From assembly GCA_026770025.1 (NCBI GenBank), contig JAMXDE010000008.1, positions 496,001 through 560,000 on the forward strand: a stretch of DNA of 64,000 nt. Reading direction: 5' to 3'. Shown here piece after piece: positions 47,993 to 58,962 of the stretch. The notes below the pieces were generated by a model, which saw only the letters and a program-made list of their open reading frames with translations, did no database searches and was not told the origin of the DNA. Both the position numbers and the translations under genes were made by a program. The stretch is from Craspedostauros australis. Lineage: Eukaryota; Bacillariophyta; Bacillariophyceae; Mastogloiales; Achnanthaceae. The stretch's first letter is position 1, and each line of letters starts with the position of its first letter.

Positions 47993-48015
47993 AATAATAA
48001 TAATAATAATAATAA
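47993..48015 (-). repeat. (TAA)n 3' tail of LINE-A
   Basis: About seven AAT/TAA units lie exactly at the boundary between LINE-A and the host sequence. Short repeat tails in place of poly(A) are known from I-like and related LINE clades. Confidence 0.8.
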
Positions 48016-48111
48016 CTCAAGGATTACATTAGGAATGTGCTCTGTAGGCTTTACCCTCGCCTCCACTGGCCCCGTGGGACCAAGCTTCGAACGAGCCGTC
48101 GAATACCTCAA

Positions 48112-51100
48112 TCATGTCAGGCCTAGCCAGCTACTCATAAGCCGCCTTTCGTTCTGCATGGTGCGTGCCCGTCGCCGGGCCGTCACCTTGGTTTGAACCT
48201 CCTGCACGTTGAGTATCCATTGCTGCATTTGCAGCTCTGTTGCGTACTCCATCTGATACCCCTCATGGAGGAGTACCACTTCGGACTCCGTCATATCCTG
48301 GCTTACGCCGCTGGCCATCCTCCTCACCTGCCTCCTAAGATCCGCAAGTGCAGGGTGCTGATCGGCGTCGTGTACTTTCTCATTGCGCGCCCGCCACACG
48401 CCCCATGGAACCTTCCAGATCCATCGTACCACCTCTTTCATCCACGCAAGATCATCAGGGAATCTGCATTCATGTTGCTCCATCCATTGGGCTTGTTGCT
48501 TTCGCCAGTCCTTGTGCATGAAACCCAACATCAGCGGGTACCAGCCGACACCTTTCTGGATGCCAGACGCCTCTTGACGATGCCTCTTGACGACGCCTCT
48601 TGACGACGCCTCCACTTGACCAGACCGATGCGCATGTTGGCCACTAGCCTGGGCGCCGTACCAATGGACACCATTCTGTCAATCAGCTCTTCTGTCGCAG
48701 TACTCCACGCGGTCTCGTGCTCTTTGCACGGTAGGACATGCCGCGTAGTTTCAGTAGCCCCACAGAACGCACACCGCTCGCTTTCCTGCTGGCCCATTTG
48801 CTTCATTTTCCGGCCCTCTCCGACAAATCCGGACGACCACTTGGTTACGAATTTCGCCACATCGCGATTCTTCTTGGCACCTCGTGCACCTTGGTATCCC
48901 TCCCAGTCCACACTGCGAGCAGTCTCCATGTTCCACTCAAATTTCTTGGCCCAATAAGCCAAGGTGGCTGTGGCTTGGAGAGTTTTGTACACTTCTTGCT
49001 GCCCTACGTGAGAATAATGCTCCCCATTGACGACGACAGTCCACCGGTTTGTCACCGACCGCCACCGTCGCACTCGTCGTCGGGAAGCAGACGTCGCCCA
49101 GACGGCTTTGGCGCACTTGTCGCATTCAACGTTCAGTTTCTCGAGCATGGAAAGACTCTTGCCCGTGCTATCTTGGTGCCCCCGTACCCACTCCCATTTC
49201 AAGTTGGCTCGGATGCGCCCTCGTAGTCGATGTATCTCCACAAGAATGTCCCAATCCCGTTGTCCGGGACGTACGAAGTCCTCTTGGGCTTGTTGAAGGG
49301 CCTGGGACCCGTCCAGGGCCAATGTGATTGAGCATCCTTCGTCCAAGCCTGGAACCATACCCAACATCTCGAGTGAGGCCCATATGCCTGCCAGTTCGCT
49401 CCGATAGGAGCTATGAACTGAGGCTGGTCCTGGCACAAAAGTGTGGCACGCCACGTGTCGCTGCGTGACTTCGTCGAACATGATAGAACATGAAGTGCCG
49501 CGCGCCGACTTGAACGACCTGTCACTCACCAGCAGTAGCGTGTGATTTCTCGCCGCTACCAGCATTTGATCCCAGGTAGCATCCCCACCCAGGTCTTCCA
49601 CCGGATCGTACGGTTGCTCGGACTGCTCGGACTCTCGGTCGAGGCTAGTGCGTCCATTCCAGGAAATCCTGCGCTCCGTAGCCGCCACTACTACTCGATG
49701 TATGTGAGTGGGAAGCGAACCCACCGTCCCTCGCAGCCGATATGATGCCGACCGCGTCCGGCCTTGCCTGATGGGCACGAACACTCGTATCGGGCTGGCA
49801 TGCGGGTCGTAGATCTCGTTCGATAGCGCCGATTTTCACCACTGCCACGTTCCGTCGTTCTTGTGCCATTTCCCAAGAGTTGTTTGGAGCAACCGGCCTC
49901 GGTAGCAGAGACTACTGCACCACCTTCGCCACTCCTTCCACCACCCACTTGGAAGATTTTCCGGACGGCATGCCCATGGACGCACTTGAGTCAGGGCGCC
50001 CTGACCTTCCATGACGCCAATTGCCAGCGACGTTCCCGCTGCATCCACAATGTCCGACAGTCTGGAAACCCCGAGCTTCATCCTGCACATGTTCAGGTGA
50101 TATAACTTCGCACCCTTCACACCGTCGCAGACCCACTGGGTCATGAGGAACTTGTCCCCTTCGCGTTGTAGCTCTGAAGCCTTCGTGGTCTCCACTATGT
50201 TCACTCCCGTGTCTTGCAGCTGCCTCCACAGGCCTTTTACCCAGCAGGGAGTTACACAGTGGTGGAGTTTCTCATACGGATGATCGAACAAAGAGCCGCC
50301 GATCCCCAGTTCCGCTTTGACTGCTTGAATCGAACATCGCAGCATCCGACCCGTGGGCGTGTCCCCATGGACTTCATCAAACACCAGCTGAATCTGTTGA
50401 ATCAGTTGCCGGTGCACCGGGTTGGGTACCCCTAGCCCGCCGAGCGAGATAGGAGCGTAGACCAGATCTCTTGGAAATGTTCTTGAACACCCCATCATCG
50501 GCAATGCTGCAAGCAGTGCAGGCGCCATGATCCTTCTCCATTGGGCTGCAGTGAGCTGAGTGATCCCCATCACGTATTCGATCGACTTGATGAAGCGTAA
50601 AGTAAGGGCACACCTCGCATCTTCTGGGGATAGCTGAGACCTTCGCATTTTCCCGGCGAAGTCCTTGGCTTTCGCCCTGAGCGTCTGTACCTGTTTCTCC
50701 TCGTTCTCATCGAACGACAGGAACACCCCGAGCGTGAATAGTGGCTGGCCCAAGGGTCGGCGAGGTATCGCGCGACGTGCACCGTCCCCGTCGACAACGA
50801 CGATCTCTTCTTCCAGGTCCCCGTCTGTCCACTGCCAATGGCCGTCTTCAAACCGAGGGCTCAGAGACCACCACGCGGATTTGTTGGGGACAATGGCGCC
50901 GCCTGTGACGCGTAACAGCCCGCTCCAGTCTTGGACCATACTTGCGAACTGTTCCGCCGATACCCTCATATCGCCTCCCAGCATAACCAGGTCCGTATCG
51001 TCGACAAACGCAGACCTGAGGACATCAAAGCTTCCGTTGCCACTTAGATAAGCGACTGTCTGTTTGTGTCCCCTTTGTTCCATAGCCTTGAACATGACCG

Positions 51101-53618
51101 AGCTGATGACTGCCCAAATGGCCGGGCCTGCACCGTTGCCCTGTCCAATGCCGTGCATACTGCAGTCGTGCCCACTGCCGTACGACCGTTTCGACACTCC
51201 AAAAGCCGTACTGATGCAATGTTGAGCGTCGCGGAGCGTACGGAACATACACCTCGTCGCCGACGGATTCGCCCCTGCAGCCATCATCACGGTCGCCGCG
51301 AAATTGGGAACAATCCGATCATAACACGACTTCGCGTCGTTCGAACAGAACCAGATGGGCACCTTCTTCTGTTTGCTGACATCGATACTCACTCTCTTGT
51401 TGAACGCAGCACTGATTGCTGACCGACCTTTTCTGCTACCAAACTGGAACTCTGAGAGCCACCGCCGTTTTTCTGCTGTGACCATCATCTGTCTCCCCAG
51501 GCGCTTGTTGTTGAGATTAAACTGTGCGTCCATTAGTTGGATGGTCCGCATTTTCTCAATGTTAAAGACTTGCGCCTTCTTCAGGATCTCCACATCGGTA
51601 ACGCACTGCCATTCACGTGGTGAGTGGCCGGTCTGATACGGTATCTCACATAGGGCCATGTCGACTTCCGCGAGAACTGCGTTGGCTGCCGCCGCCTTGT
51701 AGTGGCCGAAGTGTGGGTTACTGGGCTCGGAGTTGGTGAGCTCTGTCTGCTTCTTCCACGCTTTCACGTGCTCTTCGACTGTATGCTCGTCAATTTCGCA
51801 CTCCACGGGTTCAAGGACCTGCATAAGCTGCTGCCAGAGAGGATGATCAAATGTATGGGGGTGTCTGCCTGCTTGAAGGAGCTCCTGTGCGGTCTGCCGA
51901 CGCCAAATTTTGTCCATCGTCCTCCTTCCCTGTCCCGACATGCACGGTGTATCTTTTGCTTGCGAAAACCGTTGTTTATTCTCCACTATGCATGCATCCA
52001 CTATGTCACCTTGTTTGGTACATTCATGGACCACTCCATCTGCGTCCGTGTAGAGCACTTTGGTGGTCATCGCTTTCCCTTTACCGAAGACAGTTCGAAG
52101 CCTCACCGCTTGCTCTCTTTGCCGCTCCCGATTCAGGAGAGTTTTGATAGCTGTCTCATAATCCTGTTCACAACTGTCGTGACGTTGCCGTGCCAGTGTG
52201 ACGAGGTGTTCCTGTCGTGCCTTCCAGTGCTCCTTCCTGATTTCGTAGTAGGCCTGGTACGCTTCGGATTGTGCTGCTGTCGCTTCTTCCAGGGACGCGG
52301 CCGCTGGACATCCCGACTGGGCCCTCAACCGTTTCCGCAGTGACGAGCTGGTCTTCACGCCTTTCCAGTATTTGACTTCGATGCTCCAATACCTCACTTG
52401 GTTACGCGCGTGTTGCACTTCCGGAGACCATGACACTTCTCCCATGGCTAGCTTTCTGCTCTTTTTCTCTGCGAACTTCCGGATTTGGTACACCTGCGTA
52501 AGCAGACCGTCGTAGGCCCTTCGCTGTGCCGCGTTGATCTCCCATCCTTGCGCCTTCGCCTTTTTGAACAGGTTCATGGCACGTTGGTGTATTCGGTGTT
52601 TCCCGTACTCTCCAAGGATTGCATCGTTGTATTTTTGGACTACTTTTGGATTGCTGAGGACCAGTCGCCTTGGCTGAGAAGACATCACTCGTTGCACACC
52701 AGCTCCTAAGATCTGGCTGAACCCGAGATCAATCCACACCGCTCGATGGTCTGACGGGATAGCGTCGCCGAACGCCGTGTACCCTGCCCGGATCACCTCC
52801 AGTCCTTCCGAAATGTAGATCGCGTCGATAAGGGTATTCGTTCGGTTCCGTTGCTGTGTTGATCGCCGTGCTTCGTCTCCGACTCGATCAGAGACCGCGT
52901 TTTTCAACCCTACTGCTTTTAATGCGTGAGCGGTCTGTCCGTGATCTGTGTCTTCGTTCAGGTCAACGCCGACCACAATCGCGTCCCCGTCTTCCTTCCA
53001 TCGCCGCACTTGGTCTTGTAGATCCTTGATCCACGCTTCATGGGGATCCTCTTGCCTTCCTTGGGTAGTGAGTACTCGCACCTGCTGGCTCCACACTGTG
53101 GGGTCACCTTCTGTGGATTTGCATGGCCTGTATGCCGCCACCACTCTCACAGTCTTGTTTCTCTTACCCTCGATCTTGCACCAGGACCATCTCCCCATGC
53201 CGCTGTCGTCGACTCCATATTGGAACGCTCGCGCCGCCATTTGTTCTGTAAGAACGACTCCGGTTCCTCCGTACTGTCGTGGCTCTCGCCCAAGCTCGTG
53301 GACGTTGTAGGAGAACACGTGTTTGGAACGCTTAACCTTGCCCCGCACACGTTCTTCCCATTGATCTCTTGGACTGATATGGTCCCACCTCACGTTGGTC
53401 TCCGCAAGTGTAAGAACATCGAGTTTTGACCTTTGGATGAAGTCCATGATTTCGTCATTCTTTTGCTGATACGCGTAGAGCGGGATCTGGGCTGCATTCT
53501 GGAAAACCACTCTGACTTCTTCGTTGGTCTTCGACTCCATGACGTTGCCGCAAGCATTGTTTAGTCTACTTGCTTCCTCCTCTTCTTCTGCCGGATCGCC
53601 GGCTGCCGTTGGACTCAT
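48112..53618 (-). pseudogene. LINE-A ORF2: endonuclease, reverse transcriptase, RNase H
   Basis: The main frame, 53618-49836 (1260 codons), has an APE-type endonuclease (LAETNVRWD, VGVDLNED, SDHRAVW) and RT with NDAKSCYDR and FVDDTDLV (near 51000, residue about 870). A TGA at 49836-49838 interrupts it. The same frame continues to 48531 with RNase H (SDRSF, RSELAG, LALDGSQ, RGHQD) and a finger CAFCGATETTRHVLPC. Extra 13-bp units at 48573-48611 shift the frame, and the true C-terminus reads on in 48112-48615 (GWYPLMLGFMHKDWRKQQ). Architecture matches LINE-B. Confidence 0.85.
48573..48611. repeat. 13-bp minisatellite, three units
   Basis: CTTGACGAYGCCT occurs three times in a row. A single unit would keep ORF2 of LINE-A in phase; the two extra units add 26 bp and shift the frame. 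Confidence 0.85.
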
Positions 53619-54117
53619 GCTGACTGTATCTCAGCTCCTTCTCGGGGCTGTCGTTTGCTCTGAGTAACTGGCCTTGCACTGATGTGCTGGGGATTTTGTC
53701 TGTGCAATACCCCGCTTGTTGTTGCCGTGTCTGTTGTTATTGTTGTTGTCACCGCTGTTGCTGTTCTTTTCGTAGTTGTTGTTGCTGTTGTTGTTCTTGT
53801 TCTGATTATTGTTATTGTTGTTGTCTTGTGTAATTGCCGTCTTGATTGATGCTGCTGTCGCTAGCTTCGAGTTTATCCGCTTTTCTCGTCGATGCTTTAT
53901 CTGTGTGTGTATCCGTCACTTGTCGTATATTTCTCTCTTTCGTTGACCCGGCGTTCCGGTGTAATTGCTATGGCTGTGGCTGTCGCGGTTCCTACCGCTA
54001 CTCGCTTGTGGAGGTCTCGTTCGCCCTTGTCCTTCTTCTTTTTATTAACTCTTGTTGTCCTGCCCGAATCCTGCGGAGTAGCCGCTTACGCAGTTGGTCC
54101 TATGGCGTTCTTGGCGA
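53619..54117 (-). other. Spacer between ORF1 and ORF2 of LINE-A
   Basis: About 500 bp with no conserved minus-strand frame. On the plus strand it has a TTG/TTA-rich tract near 53720-53830, which is a CAA-rich tract in LINE sense. LINE-B has no such spacer, its ORFs overlapping by 8 bases. Confidence 0.4.
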
Positions 54118-56005
54118 TTACGCTTGCACTGTGGCCTCTTCGCCACCGTCGGATTTGTCGGAGCTTGTGTCCATGTTGACGATCTTGTTGTCGGCCGGCT
54201 CATCATCTGTGACCGACCTGTTGCTGCTCGAGCTGTCCTCTTCTTCGTCGTCCCCTTCTGTCTCTGCGATGGTTTCAGGATGGTCCACGTCGAAGTCCGT
54301 CTTGGCCCACGGGTCCGACGCGAAAGCGCCCGGGTTATTGGCCTTGTTGGAGGCCGCATTAGTGATAGAGTACGCGATGTGGCTGGCCTGTTGGGCCGGT
54401 GAGGCTGTCGCGAATGTACCCACTGTGTAGTTGTCCCCGTTCTGCGTCTTCGGGTTGGATGTCAATTCCACTTCGAACTGCAGCAGCGGAACCGGCTTCA
54501 TATTGCCGTGTTCGTCCATGTACCCTTCCCATCCCATTTCGGCTGGGGTCATACCCATCGCCTCTTTTTCGTCCAGATTCAGGAACTGGGGGCCGGCTTG
54601 CACCATCTGCCCCATTTCTTGCTCTTCTCTGCTGAGGACCAGGCCGGACTCCCAATCCACATCGCAGTGCTCGTTCTGCGCCCACGCATGCAGGGTAAAC
54701 CACCCTTGGCACCTGTAGTCCAATTTCTTGTAACAGAAAAATGGGAGCTTCGAAATGAGCTCGTGTGCCTCAACTCTCCTCTTTGGATGGAACACAAAGT
54801 GAGTCTGGGTCCAGTCACTCCTGTCGGTGTCGACCGATACAAACAGGGAGTAATCCGGGTCCTCGAAGGACCTGAGATTCATCACGACCTCTCGCAGTGT
54901 CAATCTCCAAATGGGAATCTTGACATTCAACTGCAGAATTGAGTGGACCCCTTGTACCTTCATCACCTTTTCGAACTCCTGTTGGTGGGCCGCCATTTTG
55001 CTCAGGTTTGCGAGTTCCGACGGAGGATGTTCGAATCTGGTGTCCAAGGCGTCAGGCATGAACCTCATTTGTTTTCCCAGCAAGCGGATTGTGTCGGAAC
55101 AGTTGTTGAAAAGGTCCTTCATGGCCACTCTGCACATGAGGGTCTTCGATTCTCTGCACATCACATGTGTGGCTCTGGGCCGGTTTCGAAAGTTGCTGGT
55201 GTCCTTTGGTTGGTTCCTCTTGCTGACCAATTGGATTTCCTTTGTACGGAGCTGGACCGCAAATTTTCCTTTCACAGCCTCCGTTTCGTTGATGGCTTCT
55301 GTTAAGTCGTTGTTGTTGGTGGTACTGTGACTACCAAACAGCCATCCTGCTGTCACAATGTTGTGCTCTTGGATATCCAACTTGGAGAAGAATATCGCTG
55401 ATGCTCGTAGCGTACCGTTGTCTTCAAACACTTCGGTGTCTGCTTTGTGGGCTACCCAGATCCTCGTGTATGTGTTGAAGCCTGTGCGGGCATAAAGACT
55501 CTCAACGAACTGCTTGATTGTCTCATGGGATGTCCACGGGACGTCGGATGCCGTCCATGGTTTCATGTCTTTGCTTCTTCTCCATGCCACAATCTGGGCC
55601 TTCGAATCAGCTCTGAAAATGAAGGCTCTGACTTCGTTGAGGCTCAAGATGACCTGGTTGATGAGCAGGTCATTGGACTCTCTTGCCATGGGCAGGCGGA
55701 CGTCAAAGAAGGTTTTGTTGAAATCGCTCAGCACGTTGTTCACGCTGGGTAGATCTGCCTGTCGCGCTGACTTCCTTGGGAATGCCACAACCTTGCGTTT
55801 GGGTTTGCAAGGCTTCTTCTTCTTCTTCGGATTTGGTGAGGTAGTAGTCTCCTCTTCGTCCTCGAACTTGATGCCTTTGGATTGCATGAAGACGACTCGT
55901 GCTGCTACCCACGTGGAAGTTTCGTGGGTGGCCTTGATCCTTCCGGCGTCCCACATATTGGGGAAGATGTTGGGGGTCGCGACCACCTGTATCATGAGCT
56001 CCACC

Positions 56006-56211
56006 TATTAGAGCACTATCGAAAAATCACAAGGGGAGAGCAAAAGCAAAGTACCATGCCGGGATTCGAACCCGGAACCTCAGTTAGAATTACTGGTGCT
56101 CTACCGTTGAGCTACAGGCGATGCGATTGCTGATCCGAACACAAGTGAAATTTATAGATAGTGGGGGCTACGGGAGTAACGTACTTAGCACTATTCGATT
56201 TTGTGCTGATA
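56006..56211 (-). mobile_element. 206-bp insert with 5-bp GGTGG duplication and a tRNA-like core
   Basis: On the minus strand GGTGG precedes (56216-56212) and follows (56005-56001) the insert. The ends TATCAGCAC and GTGCTCTAATA form a short imperfect inverted repeat. A TATAAA box (about 56150) lies some 30 bp upstream of a tRNA-like sequence. Precise removal restores ORF1. It could be a tRNA-derived SINE, a small LTR-type remnant, or another non-autonomous element. Confidence 0.65.
56051..56121 (-). tRNA. tRNA-like gene or pseudogene, anticodon uncertain
   Basis: The minus strand has an A-box-like TAGCTCAACGGTAGAGC, which forms a D-arm with GCTC/GAGC, and a perfect T-arm CCGGG-TTCGAAT-CCCGG containing the B box GGTTCGAATCC. 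The anticodon arm pairs as CAGT/ACTG around AATTCTA, but U33 is not in its normal place, so the anticodon could be TTC or TCT. The acceptor ends pair at only about four of seven positions. A pseudogene or tRNA-derived repeat is more likely than a working tRNA. Confidence 0.45.
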
Positions 56212-56768
56212 CCACCAGATTGATGTTTTGTTCAGGCTGAAGCTTGTTGTTGTAAGAAAGTTGAAATGCCTCCATCCACTCCTCCAGCAATTTTCCAATG
56301 TCTCCTTCCTTTGTGTTCTCCTTGATGTGCGCAACAGTTTCGTCGAGTGCGCCCTCCGCCCCTGTGGCAGCAGTGAAGGGTTGTGCGTCGCGTGTCAACA
56401 AATTGCGTTCGCGAAGGATGTCACCCCAAGATTTCTCATGGTCGTGACTCCAGATCCAACGGCTGTTGCCCGTCGTGGTGTTGTTTTTTGCCGCTTTCTT
56501 CCGTGCGCCTTCCCTGGCCTGTTTTCGGCCCCCTCCTCCTCGTCCTCCCTCGCCATTATCACCATTGTGACGGACTCCTCTCCCTTGTCGTCCTGATGCC
56601 CTCTGATGAGTGCGGGGTTGCCTTGGGTTGGCTTTGCCAGAGCCGTTTGCTGCGTTGGTGCGCGCCGTTGTCAGGTTTTTTGTCCTGGTAGTGATTGTAC
56701 ACGTTCTACGTAAAATTTTCAGTACTGGTCCTACATACGTCTTCTCGGTAGAAGGGTCACGCGGACTG

Positions 56769-57167
56769 TGGCACCTCAAGCTTGTTCTTGAAGCAGAGTT
56801 GACCCGCAAGCATCTCACAGAGGACACCATGATAGATGTGTTGATATTCGCCCATCAGCACAACTGCGTGGTGTTGAAGGATATGGCGATGAGAATGGCA
56901 GCTGAAAGTGAGAAGGATACGTTCACTCATCTAGATTTAAGCAAACTAATTCTACAACCTCAACTGATGGGAGGCATTCATGTCCTCCGCAATGGGGGAG
57001 CGGAGAGTGATGGTACTGATGATGAGTACAGCCACATGTCCATGATGGACCTGTACAAGGTTGTAGATGAGGACAAGGGTACAGAACAAATGGATTCATA
57101 CATGGATCGGGCGACATTGGTGGACTTCGTCCGCTCAATGAGAACCAGCTCTATGAGAGCCAATTGA
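56769..57167 (+). pseudogene. Ankyrin-BTB gene, copy C (BTB remainder)
   Basis: Directly after LINE-A the frame reads WHLKLVLEAELTRKHL, then HQHNCVVLKDMAMRMAAESEKD and SYMDRATLVDFVRSMRTSSMRAN to TGA 57165-57167. In copies A and B coding continues about 15 codons to a Glu-rich end; here TTGATC replaces TGGATC. It is the second half of the gene at 46769-47992. Confidence 0.65.
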
Positions 57168-57199
57168 TCCGAAGTGATTGTGGTGGACGGCGCTGCCGA

Positions 57200-58425
57200 G
57201 GAAGAGGCGTGAAGTGTCAGACCATACCAAATCATAACAGAAGTCTTCAAGAAGTGAACGCATGACAGAATTGAGTCGATGGATAGACATAGTCGTCAGA
57301 ATAGTCATTAGGATAGTAACTATGTGAAAGGAGCTGGAGCAACTTGAGATCCAATCATTGAATGGTGCGTCCGGCATGCCTTCACCGTCGCCTTTGGTGA
57401 TGTGCACAGCATGCTGCTCTGCATGCTGCTCTATCCACTCCCGTATCGTTCGCAGCACGGCTTGGTTGGGCCGCGAGATGCGCAAGGTCTTCCGTGAATG
57501 AATTGCAGATGATCCTGGTTGGCGTAAGGCACGTTGGTGTGCAGCGTCATTGGCCAATGCGACATGAAGAAGATGTTTCAGCCACCGCTGTCATCGCCGT
57601 GATCGTTGTTGCCGATCATATGGTTTCCACGTTCGTTGGTTTCGTGGGTGTGGAAGGAGTTGTGTGGGAAACGATGGTAGACCCCGCTGGCGTCATGCAT
57701 GGCTTGTTGGACTCGAATCCAACTTGACGAAGTGGAGCGTATTGCGACAGTACCTTGTTGTTGTTGGTGGTGGTGGTGCTGCTGCTGCTGCAGTTCGTGC
57801 ATGATGTCGCGCAGGGCACAAGCGTATGCCAGCAGCTGCATGGTTTTCGATATGGCGGACCAAGATGACGAGCCATGGGAGAAGTTGCCAACGTCATTGC
57901 ACAGGATTTCAATAATGGTGGATCCAAGGAGACAGTGCCTCTGTCTCATCATTTGCGGTTCGTGGTGGCGACGTATCGCTTCGAGCATCGGTATGAGCAG
58001 GAGTGGCTGGTTGTGGTGCGTGTTGTGGGGACTGAGGAACATCTCCAAACTGATGGCTCTGCAGGTCTCGGGAAAGTCGCTGCGTCCAATCTCACGGATG
58101 CATCCGTCCAACATGTGCTGAATCTCCGTTTCAGACAACGCATCGGATGTTTATGTGCGTGGATGCTGCTGCTGATGACTTGAATCCAGACCGCACCATG
58201 GGCCATGCCATGTCTTGCCATTGCTGTTGGTTCTACTGTTGGCGCTGCGATTTCCCATGTCCCAAGCCTATCTTTACTCCGGAGCAGTTGGTGTGATATC
58301 TTCCCTTCGGATGTTTCTGAGCGATGCGGCACGTTGGAGATCGCAATTCATCACTGCTCGCCATTCATCATCAGCGTCATCATCGTTGGTGTCATCACAG
58401 TCTCTCGCCATGGTCGCCTTCGTTG
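57200..58425 (-). pseudogene. Unknown minus-strand gene M1, copy C
   Basis: This is the best preserved M1: a 186-codon frame, 58138-57578, starts MSETEIQHMLDGCIREIGRSDFPETCRAISLEMFL, continues with MMRQRHCLLGSTIIEILCNDVGNFSHGSSSWSAISKTMQLLAY and ends in a Gln/His run. Further segments lie at 57135-57557 (AVHITKGDGEGMPDAPFNDW) and near 58400. It is probably multi-exon or decayed. Function unknown. Confidence 0.4.
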
Positions 58426-58962
58426 ATTCTGGTTGGCGTGCCATATTTTGCGCAGCTGCTTCCTGCTTGATTACTTCATTGCTTCGTTGCTTCGTTGCTT
58501 TGTTGGTTGTTGGAGAATGTGTCAGTGTTGGCTGATGCCTCCATCAATGCAAACATAGTCATGCCATTTCATCTCTCTCTCTCTCTCTCTTGTTGATGTT
58601 GATGTTGTTTGATGAATCATGTGCAAAATCGAAGATTCGTTGTTTCGGGTGGTATCAAGAATTGTTGGCGCGTTTGGTGGGGCACTCGTCTGTCTGCCAT
58701 CCGTATTTCAATCAACCAATGACACGCACACGCACTCACAACCAACATCACGAATGCGTTGTCTTCGTGCAATGCAACTCTGTTCGACGATGACGATGGC
58801 GATGGCAACCACTCCAATGACGCCGCATCCCTTCACAATTGGTACCACCACCAACAACACAAGCACAAACAAACAGACAAGATGATGAGACATCGACATC
58901 CAAGAGGATCTGTGGGAAGGCTCGCCAGTTGCTCCATGCCTTGACCCACCCGTCGTACGACT

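Larger units (their letters stand above)
47993..56768 (-). mobile_element. LINE-A, full-length non-LTR retrotransposon
   Basis: It splits copy C of the ankyrin-BTB gene. TGGCACCTCAGGCTTGTT at 47975-47992 is duplicated at 56769-56786 with one mismatch, an 18-bp target duplication. The 3' end (low coordinate) carries a (TTA)n tail on the minus strand. ORF1 (54118-56768) and ORF2 (48112-53618) follow in order. ORF1 is interrupted by a 206-bp insert, and ORF2 by a TGA and a minisatellite frameshift. Confidence 0.9.
54118..56768 (-). pseudogene. LINE-A ORF1 (Gag-like), interrupted by a 206-bp insert
   Basis: The 5' part (56768-56212) has a basic Gly/Arg/Lys-rich region, then RWIWSHDHEKSWGDILRERNLL and ends in NINLV. 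The 3' part (56000-54118) starts ELMIQVVATPN and contains a Lys-rich patch (PNPKKKKKPCKPKRK), FRADSKAQIVAWRR, a central folded region (about 54900-55200) and a Ser/Asp/Glu-rich tail. Removing 56006-56211 and one GGTGG joins the parts in phase, as the LINE-C copy confirms. No ATG is obvious in the 5' part. It is presumably the RNA-binding protein of the element. Confidence 0.75.

Noticed and set aside
53846-54430. A 194-codon plus-strand frame
   Set aside because: Antisense to the C-terminus of LINE-A ORF1 and the ORF1/ORF2 spacer; Ser/Leu-rich composition mirrors the acidic tail.
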